A DNA stretch of 16,972 bases from Chloroflexota bacterium (GCA_018969295.1 JAGWYN010000068.1:1-16972); one strand, 5' to 3'. Positions 1-7,639 are shown, numbered from the stretch's first letter. The notes: generated by a model from the letters alone, not told the origin. Program-made: numbers and translations.

Positions 1-155
1 TTCCTAAATCCTGTTCCTCGAACCCCGTTTGCTTTCACCAGTATGGAGGGTCTTTGCCGCTCGACCAGTTCAGCTCCCTGCGCTCAGGAAGGCCCATACT
101 ACCTGATTCAGACACCCCAGTCAAATCCACCCAACCTCTAATTCTTTAATGCAGA

Positions 156-923
156 TTACGCGAGCGCCAAGCCCGCCAGCACAGCCAGCACGCCGATCAG
201 AGACAACGCCACCACGACGACCCCGGGCAGCAGCAACGCCAACAGGAGACGCACCCAATCCAGCCCGGTCACAAAACGTACCGCCAAACAGTACACTCCC
301 CCTGCCCAAAGGGCTCCCCCCACCACGGCGACCGGTCCCACCAGCGGGAGCGGGGCCAGGCCCGTGAGCACAAGGGGGACGGCAGCCAGGCTGGTGGCCG
401 CAAAAAAGGTCTGCAGCTGGTTTTTCGCCCCCATCAGGCGTGCAACCCCAGCCACGGCGGTGCCGTAGACCAGCCAGAGGGAAAGCCACCCCAGCGGGAC
501 GTTGACCCAGAGCCCCAGGCTGGAGAGGCTGGCTGCCAGCCAGCCAGGGAGGCGCGCAGCGCTGCCAGCCAGCAGGCTGGTGTTGTTGGAAGCCAGATCC
601 AATGCCGGGACGCCATATTCGTGGGCCAGGTCGGCCAGATCCACGGCGAGGCTGGCCAGCGGCACAGCAGCCCCAAACCGCAACCCCAGCCAGAGCTGAG
701 AGAGCAGCGGCAAGAGGCCGGCCAGCAGCCCAAGCAGCACGATCAGACCAATCCCCTGGCGCATCGACAGCGTGATCACCCCCCGCTCGAACGGGTCCAG
801 CGCATCGGAGAGGTTGAGCCGGGCAGCGTTCCAGATCTGGCTGAACCCAGGGACCCAGGCCTTCCAATGCCACGCCTGGCGCGGGGTCCTGCCAGGCAAC
901 CGGACATACGTCTCCAGAGCCAT
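156..923 (-). CDS. Yip1-type multi-pass membrane protein (second of pair)
   Basis: A 255-residue integral membrane protein. After a soluble N-terminus of about 50 residues there are hydrophobic segments near 55-75, 141-161, 172-193, 195-215 and 223-253. The arrangement resembles Yip1-domain proteins, which are common in Chloroflexota and Firmicutes and mostly uncharacterised. The start is fixed by context: its ATG shares one base with the TGA of the upstream membrane-protein gene (TGATG), so translation is probably coupled. The reading frame stays open much further upstream, but that extension reads antisense-like, Cys/Arg/Trp-rich sequence inside the neighbouring gene and is not coding. No catalytic motif is visible. 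The two partners may form a hetero-oligomer, which is an inference from coupling and similar topology only. Confidence 0.75.
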   Translation of the reverse strand: MALETYVRLPGRTPRQAWHWKAWVPGFSQIWNAARLNLSDALDPFERGVITLSMRQGIGLIVLLGLLAGLLPLLSQLWLGLRFGAAVPLASLAVDLADLAHEYGVPALDLASNNTSLLAGSAARLPGWLAASLSSLGLWVNVPLGWLSLWLVYGTAVAGVARLMGAKNQLQTFFAATSLAAVPLVLTGLAPLPLVGPVAVVGGALWAGGVYCLAVRFVTGLDWVRLLLALLLPGVVVVALSLIGVLAVLAGLALA

Positions 924-1624
924 CAAGCACCTCCTGTCCAGTAACCAACAACAAATGCGATCCCGGCCAGCCCCCAAGCCGCTCCTCCCACTCCATAGAT
1001 CACCAGCGTGGTCAGAGCGGCGCGGCGCCAGTCCAGCTCGTGTGCCACCTGCACCGCCCGGTAGCCGACCAGCAGAGTCCAGACCGCCAGCAGCGGGCTG
1101 CCTGCGCCCGCAAAGGGGACGAGGCTGAGCAACAACAGGCTCAACGGGGCCACAGTCAAGGCAGTGGCCCCCAAAATTGCTGTCAGCGTGCCACGTCCGC
1201 CAAAACCTCGGCCGACTGCATAGGCAGAGAAGCCATAAAAAAGCCACCAGAACAACGCCAAGGCAGGAATGCTGAGGATCGGCAGCAGAGAACTCCACCC
1301 CCCTGCATACCCAGAACTCCAGGCCACCCAGGCCCAAAGATCGGCCACGATTCGTTCGCTGCCTACACCCGCCAACCCTGTGTTGGCGGCCAGCTGCCGC
1401 CAGCCCTGCAGCAAAAGGGTCCACATTGCGTGCGGATCTGGCAGCGCCAGCGCAGCCAGAAAATTGCCCATCGCAACAGCAACCCCTCCAGCAAGGCTGA
1501 CGACCGCAACCAGCACCAGGCCCTCCAACCAGGGAGCATCGTCGTCGACCATCGTTTCAAAAGGTTCGTTCTCCAGTACCAGCGCTTTGGCCACCAACTC
1601 CGGGTATGATCTGGGCTGCAACAT
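923..1624 (-). CDS. Yip1-type multi-pass membrane protein (first of pair)
   Basis: A 233-residue membrane protein. Its N-terminus has the pattern 'LENEPFETMVDDDAPWLEG' (residues 17-35), typical of Yip1-like bacterial proteins in which an acidic stretch leads into the first helix. Hydrophobic segments lie near 35-59, 110-137, 147-170, 174-190 and 202-228. I chose the ATG at 1624 because AGGGA lies just upstream with suitable spacing. An in-frame ATG pair at 1705 overlaps the predicted -10 box and would lie upstream of the transcript start. The stop overlaps the next gene's start by one base. Function is unknown; Yip1 relatives are suggested to act in membrane organisation or transport, with no direct evidence here. 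Confidence 0.75.
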   Translation of the reverse strand: MLQPRSYPELVAKALVLENEPFETMVDDDAPWLEGLVLVAVVSLAGGVAVAMGNFLAALALPDPHAMWTLLLQGWRQLAANTGLAGVGSERIVADLWAWVAWSSGYAGGWSSLLPILSIPALALFWWLFYGFSAYAVGRGFGGRGTLTAILGATALTVAPLSLLLLSLVPFAGAGSPLLAVWTLLVGYRAVQVAHELDWRRAALTTLVIYGVGGAAWGLAGIAFVVGYWTGGA

Positions 1625-1703
1625 AGCGTTTATCCCTGTCTGCTGTTCGATCGCAAGGCCCCCCACAGCTGCGCTGGAGTTCCTCACCTCTTCTCTACCC
1701 ATC

Positions 1704-1712
1704 ATTCTACCA
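1704..1712 (-). promoter_or_regulatory. Extended -10 promoter for the Yip1 pair
   Basis: On the minus strand the sequence reads TGGTAGAATG: a TGn extension followed by the -10 hexamer TAGAAT (5 of 6 to consensus). No convincing -35 hexamer is present at 16-18 nt. Transcription would start near 1697, leaving a leader of about 70 nt before the ATG at 1624. The same core recurs before the photolyase and aminotransferase genes. Confidence 0.45.
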
Positions 1713-1738
1713 CAAAAAGCCAGGCAGCGCGCCTGTCT

Positions 1739-2245
1739 TCAACGCACCAGTTCCCAGGCCAGGTGCTGGATTTCGGGAAGGATCAATTTTTCTAGAGCCA
1801 GCTGGACGGCATGGGGGGATCCGGGTGTGCTGAAGACGACCCTGTCCCGGTAGACGCCGGCAGTTGCCCGGCTCAGCATCGCTGCGGCCCCCACCTGGTC
1901 GTAGCTCAGCATGCGAAAAAGCTCGCCAAAGCCCGGCAGCGGTTTTTCGATCGCGCGGTGGATCACATCGTAGGTGCGGTCTCGGCGTCCGATGCCGGTG
2001 CCTCCGTTGAAAATGATCAACCGTGCCAGCCCGCTGGCAAACTCCTCCAACGCCTGCAAGACGGCGTCTGGCTCGTCGGCGACAATCCGATAGTCAACCA
2101 CCAGGTGGCCCGCAGCTTCCACCAGCCTGCGAATCACCTGGCCGCTGACATCCGTCTCTGCGGTGCGTGTATCACTGACCGTGACCACGGCGACCGGAAC
2201 TGCCCCCTGCTTCTCTGCTGCTTTGCGGTGTTCCTCTGAGCTCAT
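1739..2245 (-). CDS. moaB: MoaB/Mog-type molybdopterin adenylyltransferase
   Basis: A 168-residue cytoplasmic protein of the MoaB/MogA family, which binds molybdopterin and in many members adenylates it during molybdenum cofactor synthesis. The family's glycine loop is visible as GGTGIGRRDRT (residues 81-91), and the C-terminal PGSPHAV (141-147) with LPEIQHL (156-162) is typical. Length is normal for MoaB. The ATG overlaps the stop of the upstream secreted protease by one base (TGATG), suggesting translational coupling, although the two products have no obvious shared role. The start lies just after GGATGCC and has no strong Shine-Dalgarno of its own, which fits coupling. No other moa gene is in the window. 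MoaB and Mog cannot be separated with certainty by eye. Confidence 0.9.
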   Translation of the reverse strand: MSSEEHRKAAEKQGAVPVAVVTVSDTRTAETDVSGQVIRRLVEAAGHLVVDYRIVADEPDAVLQALEEFASGLARLIIFNGGTGIGRRDRTYDVIHRAIEKPLPGFGELFRMLSYDQVGAAAMLSRATAGVYRDRVVFSTPGSPHAVQLALEKLILPEIQHLAWELVR

Positions 2246-4593
2246 CAGTAGGCATCCTTTCGTTGGATCAGAAGCGATGTGGCGCTGCCAGGCGGCCAGC
2301 CATAGCCTTCCTGGGCCGTCGTGCAGGCCACCTGGTTGTAAAAGAGTCCGGCACGGGCCTGCACACCAACCGTGACCTGTGGGGTCAACTGGTTCAAGTT
2401 CTGCGCCACCGGTGCCGGCACCTCCTGGTAGTTGAAACCGATGTCGCCGTTGGCGTGGAGGACGATCTGCAAGGTCACCGCTGCTGGAAAGCCAACGACC
2501 CCCACATTGCGGTATTCGACCACAAAACGGTCGGAGGCTGGCTGAAAAGCCAGAATCTGCCCGCCGGTCAGCGTCGGGTCGAGGTCCATCCACCAGCCAA
2601 AGATGGCCTGCGCCGGTTCAGCCAGCACTGGCAGACACTGGTTGTGGCCGGGGAGAGCAGGGGTCCCGCTCTCTGCAAACGCCAGGAACCCATCTGCATA
2701 GACCTCTGCCGTCGAATAGACGGTAGCGGTGGGTGGGCCTTGGCCAGAGAAGGGGAATGGAAAGGGGAGCGCCACGGGCACAGACTGCCGGCTGTCCGTG
2801 ATCAGCACGGTCGGGGAGAGGGCGGGGATCTCCCACTGGAAGGGCAGCGATGTCGCTGCTTCGTCGCCGCGGGCGACCCAAGGCAGATAGAGGCGGCGAT
2901 CCAGCGTGCCGACCACGTCGAGCCGGATCGGGATCCACCGGTTCGTGCTCTGCCCCCCGGCGTCGGTCACCGCCAACCCGATCCCCCCCATGTAGTTGCC
3001 GATGGCCAGGAAGGTGGGCGAGATCGCCACAGTCAGATACGCAGGCTGGCCGTAGGCAGCTGTCGCCACAAAGTCGCTGTCGGGGACATTGGGCACCGTG
3101 TACCAGTCCGACAGCAGGACCTCGCCGGCCACCGTCGCTGAAAGCGGGTTGGAGTTGGCGATGCGGACGGTCCGGGTCAAAGGGACTGCCCCTGGGGGGA
3201 GCGTCACGGCCAGCGCTTCTGGCGCCAGGCTGACCGTGCTGGCCAGGGCCCTGCGCAGGGCCCTGGCTGCGTTGAGCAGACCTGCGCCAGCCTGTGTCTG
3301 GGGGAGCGCAAGCGTGCGCGCCGTGCCTTCCAGGATGGCTTCCACTTCAGCGGGGGACAGATCAGGCCGTGCTCCCAGCAGCAGGGCCGCTGCTGCGCTG
3401 ACCAGCGGTGCAGCCATGCTGGTCCCAGGCTCTGTGCAGTAGTAGTGGGCGCCTTCCTGCAGCAAGACGCGGCCAGAGCCGACACATTTGCCCGGCACCG
3501 CAGAGGGCCAGGTACTCAACACGCCTTGGGTGTAGCTGCCCCCCCCTGCAGCCAGGTCGATCTGGGTTCCGACAGCGCTGTAGGAAGCCCGCTGGGAGTC
3601 GATGGTCAAAGCGGCCACGGCGAGCACATGGTTGAGCCGGGCCGGGTAGTAGACCGGGCCACCGTTGCTGTTGCCTGCGGCCGCCACCACGACCACCCCG
3701 CGTGCGTTAGCGTAGTCGATCGCATCCTGAATTTCCTGAGCCAGGGCCACGTCGATGACCAGCGGGATCTCCAGGCTCAGGTTGATCACGTCGGCCCCCC
3801 GGTCGGTGGCGTCGCAGAGGGCGCGGATCAGATTGGGAATCGACCCACTGCCGCTGCTGCCGAGCATCTTGAGCGGGTCGATCACCACATTGGACGCGCC
3901 GCCGGCAACGCCCAGCCCGTTGTTGGCCTGCGCGGCCAGGATGCCCGCCACATGGGTGCCGTGGCCGAAATCGTCGTTGGGCACCGTGCCGGAGATCACG
4001 TAGTTGACCCCGGCCAGCAGGCGGCCTGACAGGTCAGGATGGTTGAAATCCACCCCGCTGTCGATCACGGCCACCCGCACAGGGGCCAGCGCGACCTCCT
4101 GCCCTGCGGCCAGCTGCCAGGCACGGGCAAACTCGCTCCGCTGCAGGGGCCACTGGTGAGTTGCATAGTAGGTATCTTCCAGGGCAAAAGGCTCCTCAGG
4201 CTGCACAGGGGGGAGCTGCTGGGCCGCGCGCACCACCCAGTTGGGCTCGACCGCCACAACTCCGGGCAACTTGGCCAGCGTCTCCAGGACAGCTTTCGTG
4301 TCGGGCCTTTGCAGCCGCCAGACCTGCAGCAGCCTGCTGGAGCCGCACGCAGCGACCTGGTCGATCCGGGTCCCGGTCTGCGCCAGAAACTCCTCTGTCT
4401 CGGTCTCTGTCTCGGGGGAGGGCTGCCGCACCACCAGATACTCGTCTGGCCAACGGTCGGCGGCCGCGTTGGCGGGCGTAGGGGGCGGCTCCGCCGCGCC
4501 CTGCGCCCGCAGTGCTCCGGGGGAAAGCCACCCAGGGGAAAGCCACAGGGCCCCCAAGAGCAGGGCAATTTTCAGACAGTTCAACGGTTTCAT
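2245..4593 (-). CDS. Secreted S8 family subtilisin-like serine protease
   Basis: A 782-residue exported protease. Residues 1-32 form a signal peptide (Lys near the N-terminus, hydrophobic core, cleavage probably near Ala-Gln-Gly). Residues 48-122 look like an inhibitor-I9-type propeptide. The peptidase domain spans about 170-450 with a complete catalytic set: Asp178 in AVIDSG, His211 in GHGTHVAG, oxyanion Asn308 in AAGNS and Ser392 in GTSMAAP. After it comes a beta-rich region (455-565) carrying a 'LYLPWVARG' linker (568-576), then an unassigned beta-sandwich-like domain (about 580-782). The ATG at 4593 is chosen because it follows GGAGGA at 4598-4603. An in-frame ATG at 4698 would add 35 polar residues ahead of the signal peptide and overlap the HD gene. 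It is followed by moaB with a 1-nt overlap. Confidence 0.9.
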   Translation of the reverse strand: MKPLNCLKIALLLGALWLSPGWLSPGALRAQGAAEPPPTPANAAADRWPDEYLVVRQPSPETETETEEFLAQTGTRIDQVAACGSSRLLQVWRLQRPDTKAVLETLAKLPGVVAVEPNWVVRAAQQLPPVQPEEPFALEDTYYATHQWPLQRSEFARAWQLAAGQEVALAPVRVAVIDSGVDFNHPDLSGRLLAGVNYVISGTVPNDDFGHGTHVAGILAAQANNGLGVAGGASNVVIDPLKMLGSSGSGSIPNLIRALCDATDRGADVINLSLEIPLVIDVALAQEIQDAIDYANARGVVVVAAAGNSNGGPVYYPARLNHVLAVAALTIDSQRASYSAVGTQIDLAAGGGSYTQGVLSTWPSAVPGKCVGSGRVLLQEGAHYYCTEPGTSMAAPLVSAAAALLLGARPDLSPAEVEAILEGTARTLALPQTQAGAGLLNAARALRRALASTVSLAPEALAVTLPPGAVPLTRTVRIANSNPLSATVAGEVLLSDWYTVPNVPDSDFVATAAYGQPAYLTVAISPTFLAIGNYMGGIGLAVTDAGGQSTNRWIPIRLDVVGTLDRRLYLPWVARGDEAATSLPFQWEIPALSPTVLITDSRQSVPVALPFPFPFSGQGPPTATVYSTAEVYADGFLAFAESGTPALPGHNQCLPVLAEPAQAIFGWWMDLDPTLTGGQILAFQPASDRFVVEYRNVGVVGFPAAVTLQIVLHANGDIGFNYQEVPAPVAQNLNQLTPQVTVGVQARAGLFYNQVACTTAQEGYGWPPGSATSLLIQRKDAY
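4520..4549 (-). repeat. 15-bp tandem duplication in the protease signal peptide
   Basis: GGGGAAAGCCAC occurs at 4520-4531 and again at 4535-4546, a 15-bp period that encodes a doubled WLSPG in the hydrophobic part of the signal peptide. The in-frame duplication lengthens the leader by five residues without breaking it. Confidence 0.7.
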
Positions 4594-4648
4594 CAATTCC
4601 TCCGATGCGCTCCCGCCGCCTTCAGGCGTAGGGTGTGGATCTGCCGGT

Positions 4649-5239
4649 TCAGCGTTTCTGGCGGGTCTCGGCATTCGCCAGGTTCCGGGTAGCGACATCG
4701 ATGGCGGCGCGCAGCGTCTGCGTCATCACGTCGTAGTCGGTGTACAGGCGTCCGTAGGTCAGATTGAACGGGTAATCAAAGTCAGGTGGGTTGCGGCCCT
4801 GGGTATGCTGGAGCAGGGTTTCCAGCTTGTCGAAGGCCTTGGCGAGGCGAGCCTCGGGGGTGACCGCAGCATGGTATTCGTCCCACAAGGCCAGCAGCCC
4901 TGCGTGCAGCGTTGGGGGGAGAGGGGCGAGCAGTTCCAAAAAATGGCTCCGCTCGGCCTCCTGCTTGTCTTTCCCGGCGGCCAGGTGGACAGCTGGGGTA
5001 TCGCCGTAGAGCGCCTCGCCGAGATCGTGCACCAGGCACAATTTGAGCAGGCGGTGGTGGTCGACGGCTGGGTACCGATTTTCCAGGAGCAGGGCCAGGA
5101 GACAGAGCCGCCAGGTATGTTCGGCGGTGCTTTCCGGGCGCCCCTGGGTGGTGTAGCCGCTGCGCAGTGTATCCTTGAGTTTTTCAGCGGATCTCAGGAA
5201 TTCCAGAATTTGTTCAACTTCGCCGGGCAGGATCTCCAT
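4649..5239 (-). CDS. HD-domain phosphohydrolase, HDDC2/YfbR-like 5'-nucleotidase
   Basis: A 196-residue cytoplasmic HD-domain hydrolase. Metal ligands of the family are visible: His41 in RPESTAEHTW, His71-Asp72 in LVHDLGEALYGD, and Asp137 in AFDKLETL. The RPES...EH and VHDLGEA..GD spacing matches the HDDC2/YfbR group, whose known members dephosphorylate 5'-deoxynucleotides; nucleotide specificity cannot be read here. The start at 5239 follows GGAAGG with 4-5 nt spacing. An in-frame ATG at 5269 would run through the intergenic hairpin and was not chosen. The gene lies about 50 nt after the aldolase/dehydrogenase and 55 nt before the protease, all on the same strand, so co-transcription is likely. 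Confidence 0.85.
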   Translation of the reverse strand: MEILPGEVEQILEFLRSAEKLKDTLRSGYTTQGRPESTAEHTWRLCLLALLLENRYPAVDHHRLLKLCLVHDLGEALYGDTPAVHLAAGKDKQEAERSHFLELLAPLPPTLHAGLLALWDEYHAAVTPEARLAKAFDKLETLLQHTQGRNPPDFDYPFNLTYGRLYTDYDVMTQTLRAAIDVATRNLANAETRQKR

Positions 5240-5260
5240 TGTACCTTCCGAAAGCCTGCA

Positions 5261-5287
5261 CCGCTGCAAAGGCGGCCCTTGCAGCGG
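5261..5287 (-). terminator. Intergenic 12-bp hairpin without a U-tract
   Basis: CCGCTGCAAAGG (5261-5272) and CCCTTGCAGCGG (5276-5287) pair over 12 positions with one A-C mismatch around a 3-nt CGG loop. It begins 2 nt past the aldolase stop and ends about 21 nt before the HD-gene ATG. No T-run follows in either direction, so it is more likely an mRNA-stabilising or partial-attenuation hairpin than a full intrinsic terminator. Confidence 0.45.
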
Positions 5288-5289
5288 GT

Positions 5290-7263
5290 TCAGATCACAC
5301 GGTCGTTGCCGCCGTCGATCGGGAGCTGTGCCCCCGTTGTCTTGGCAAAGAGCGGCCCACAGAGTTCTGCCACCAATTCGCCGACATCGTGGCTGGTCAC
5401 CTCGACGTGGAGGACATTGTGGGTCTTGTACTGTTGCACAGTCATGCCGTAATGGTCGGCGCGCGACTGCAGAACCTCGGGGGTCCAGAGGCCGGTATCA
5501 AAAACGGCGTTGGGGTGCACCACATTGACGCGGATCCGATCGTCGCCCCATTCGAGGGCGGCGACGCGCGCCAGCTGGGTGACTGCGGCTTTTGAAGCAG
5601 AGTAGGCGGCAGCCCCCGGGCCAGGGGCGGGCACATTCTTAGAGCCGACAATGACCATTCTCCCTGTGGCTGGTGCCAGTGCGAGCAGCGGGTGTACGCT
5701 GCGCATGAGCGCAAAGGTGGCATCGAGGTTGATCGCCAACACACGGCGCCAATCTTCTGACGAGAGTGCTGCAATTCGCCGGCCCGGCGGAAAAATTCCG
5801 GCGTTGAGCACCACCATGTCGAGGCCTCCGAAACGCTGGACCCCTTTTTCAAGCGCAGCCTCGACTGCGTCGCCGTCGGTGACATCGCACTGGATCCCCA
5901 GAAAATCTGGGCGGCGCCAGAGCCCGGTGATCGCAGGGTTGAGGTCCAGGCCAATGACCGCTGCACCGCGCGCCAGAAAAGACTCTGCACAGGCACGTCC
6001 GATACCAGAGGCCGCCCCGGTGACCAATGCGACCTCGCCCGTGAAGGGGGGCTGTTTCTGCGGACGGCGCAGCTTGGCCTGCTCCAAGTCCCAGTACTCC
6101 ATCTCAAAAAGATCGGCGGCGGAGAGGGCGCGGTAGCCCCCCAGCAGCTCGGCACGCAAAATAATCTGCATGGTATGGCGGTAGATCTCGGCGGCAATGG
6201 CAGCCTCTTTGGCGGTGCGGCCCACCGCCCCAAGCCCCCACTCCGGGTCCACGAGCACGCGCGGCGCAGGATCCAGCATCGTCAGGGGGGATGCGCTGGA
6301 GGATTGATGCTGGGCAAAATAGGCGCGGTAGGCGTCGACATAGGATTGGACATCCCGCCCGACCAAAGGCAGCCGTTTGGTCCGAATCACGTGGTCGGGT
6401 GTCGCCGGCCCCTGCTGGGCGATCGTCTCGACCTGCGGGTGGCGGGCAAAATGCAAAGCCAGATCGTCGTCGGCAAACGAAAGCAGCAGCGGTGCCCCTG
6501 CCGCTGCCGACAGCTGGCGGCGCAGCGCTGCGCGCGCTGTGCGGGCAGGCGCTGTGGAGCGCTGCTGCGCAGGCAGGGCGATCTGCCAGGCCTGCTGTCG
6601 TTGGAGGAACTCCTCCGCCTGTGTGACCAACTCGATCATGCGCGTGTAGGACTGCTGGGCGGTGGCACCAAACGTAAAGATGCCATGGTTGAGCAGAACC
6701 ATCCCAATTGTCTGTGGCCCTGCCTGGGCAGGGAAGAGCTCCGCACAGAGACGGGCCAGTTGAAAGCCTGGCATGACATAGGGGATCACCACCACACGCT
6801 CGCCGTACAAAAAACGGACGCGCTCGGCACCATCTACGCTGTTGGTGAGGGTGACGACCGCATCGGCGTGGGTATGGTCTACATACTTGTGGGGAAGCAA
6901 GGCATGCAAAATCGTTTCGACCGAAGGCGACGGTGCAGAGGCGTCGACCAGGCTGGTGCGCAGCGCATTGGCCATCTGCGGGTCTGAGAGATGGGACAAG
7001 GTTGCCAGCCGCAGAACAGGGTTCAGACGCACAGGAGCAAAGCCAGCTGCCTCGATCTGTTCGAGATCCCAGCCGCTCCCTTTGATATAAAGAAGCTCTT
7101 CAGCTTCACCAAAGAGGTCGGGTTCGAAGGTCTTGACAGAGGTGTTGCCGCCACCGTGCAGGACCAGGTCCGGGTCACGCCCCAACAACCTGGATGTGTA
7201 GACACGCAGGCCAAGATCGCCCGAATATTGCGCCGCCTCTTCCTCTCGCCAAAGACTCTGCAT
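5290..7263 (-). CDS. Bifunctional class II aldolase / short-chain dehydrogenase
   Basis: A fusion of about 657 residues. Numbering from the ATG at 7266, the N-terminal half (about 20-230) is a class II aldolase/adducin domain with GGGNTSVK (38-45), GSGWDL (63-68), candidate base Glu117 and zinc ligands His131, His133 (DHTHAD) and His194 (LNHG). The C-terminal half (410-658) is a short-chain dehydrogenase with TGAASGIG (416-423), NAG (488-490), Ser542, Tyr555 and Lys559 (YSASK). The end 'TTGAQLPIDGGNDRVI' is typical of this fused family. Relatives are annotated as rhamnulose-1-phosphate aldolase/lactaldehyde dehydrogenase, but no rhamnose gene is nearby, so the substrate is unknown. GAGG sits 6 nt before the second ATG (7263) and only 3 nt before the first (7266), so I prefer 7263. 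Confidence 0.9.
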   Translation of the reverse strand: MQSLWREEEAAQYSGDLGLRVYTSRLLGRDPDLVLHGGGNTSVKTFEPDLFGEAEELLYIKGSGWDLEQIEAAGFAPVRLNPVLRLATLSHLSDPQMANALRTSLVDASAPSPSVETILHALLPHKYVDHTHADAVVTLTNSVDGAERVRFLYGERVVVIPYVMPGFQLARLCAELFPAQAGPQTIGMVLLNHGIFTFGATAQQSYTRMIELVTQAEEFLQRQQAWQIALPAQQRSTAPARTARAALRRQLSAAAGAPLLLSFADDDLALHFARHPQVETIAQQGPATPDHVIRTKRLPLVGRDVQSYVDAYRAYFAQHQSSSASPLTMLDPAPRVLVDPEWGLGAVGRTAKEAAIAAEIYRHTMQIILRAELLGGYRALSAADLFEMEYWDLEQAKLRRPQKQPPFTGEVALVTGAASGIGRACAESFLARGAAVIGLDLNPAITGLWRRPDFLGIQCDVTDGDAVEAALEKGVQRFGGLDMVVLNAGIFPPGRRIAALSSEDWRRVLAINLDATFALMRSVHPLLALAPATGRMVIVGSKNVPAPGPGAAAYSASKAAVTQLARVAALEWGDDRIRVNVVHPNAVFDTGLWTPEVLQSRADHYGMTVQQYKTHNVLHVEVTSHDVGELVAELCGPLFAKTTGAQLPIDGGNDRVI

Positions 7264-7316
7264 CATACACCTCGAACCCGCTTTGGATGATCACTGGATA
7301 CTGATATTTTGGGCGA

Positions 7317-7322
7317 ATTGTA
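7317..7322 (-). promoter_or_regulatory. Possible -10 box for the aldolase operon
   Basis: On the minus strand GGTTACAATTC contains TACAAT (5 of 6 to TATAAT), about 50 nt upstream of the aldolase start. The -35 region is weak. It is the best candidate in the gap for the leftward operon. Confidence 0.35.
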
Positions 7323-7390
7323 ACCGAAATCTGCCCTGCGCCGAAATATACTCTGACATTGAGCCGTTTTCGACTGAACAGACGGGCGTG

Positions 7391-7440
7391 TTTTTTGCAA
7401 AAAAACTGTTCTTGCAATATTGTCGGCGCTGTGTTATAGT
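7391..7440 (+). promoter_or_regulatory. Strong sigma70-type promoter with UP-like A/T palindrome
   Basis: TTGCAA (7412-7417) and TATAGT (7435-7440) are separated by exactly 17 nt, giving 4/6 and 5/6 matches to the -35 and -10 consensus. Just upstream lies the perfect palindrome TTTTTTGCAAAAAA (7391-7404), an A/T-rich block at about -56 to -43 in otherwise GC-rich DNA. That is the position of an UP element, though it could also be an operator. Transcription would start near 7447 and read toward the VOC gene. Confidence 0.7.
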
Positions 7441-7446
7441 ATAGAT

Positions 7447-7504
7447 AAGCCTATCTGTGGTGGCTGGCTCCAATCCAGCCTTCGGGGGACCACAGGTAGG
7501 CCTT
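7447..7504 (+). ncRNA. Structured 5' leader / candidate small RNA hairpin
   Basis: AAGCCTATCTGTGGT (7447-7461) pairs with ACCACAGGTAGGCCTT (7489-7504): 15 pairs including one G-U, with one bulged C. Inside it sits a second perfect hairpin, GGCTGG (7462-7467) with CCAGCC (7475-7480) around a 7-nt loop, followed by an unpaired TTCGGGGG. The first base of the stem coincides with the predicted transcription start. A short T-rich tail (TTTCTGT) follows, so it could also act as a weak terminator or attenuator. I do not recognise it as a known riboswitch class. Confidence 0.5.
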
Positions 7505-7522
7505 TCTGTATCATCTTGAGGA

Positions 7523-7551
7523 GATCGATGTCTGCGCAAGACCTCCCGATC
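7523..7551 (+). promoter_or_regulatory. Second leader hairpin covering an SD-led ATG
   Basis: GATCG (7523-7527) pairs with CGATC (7547-7551), and inside it GTCT (7530-7533) pairs with AGAC (7539-7542). The structure encloses an ATG at 7528 that has a good Shine-Dalgarno (GAGGAG) just upstream. That ATG opens a frame which overlaps the VOC gene out of phase and resembles no protein I know. A role in leader control is possible but unproven. Confidence 0.3.
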
Positions 7552-7639
7552 GACGACAGCGGTCCTTTTTCCTTTCCAAACACCTGCGGGCGAGCAACCG
7601 CTCTCCTCAGGCCAAGAGAGCCATTCCACGGGAGCAAAA

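Noticed and set aside
40..100. Inverted repeat AGTATGG / CCATACT near the left edge
   Set aside because: Only 7 bp pair around a 47-nt loop, with no IS or terminator feature. It is likely chance.
924..1424. N-terminal extension of the second Yip1-type gene to an ATG at 1424
   Set aside because: The added sequence overlaps the upstream gene in another frame and reads as Cys/Arg-rich noise. The coupled ATG at 923 is better.
4241..5452. A 403-codon plus-strand frame
   Set aside because: It is antisense to the protease N-terminus, the HD gene and the aldolase C-terminus, and shows no family signal.
7462..7480. A tRNA T-arm-like hairpin (6-bp stem, 7-nt loop)
   Set aside because: The loop lacks the TTC-A pattern, and no anticodon arm, D arm or acceptor stem can be built around it. 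It fits better as the inner part of the leader hairpin.
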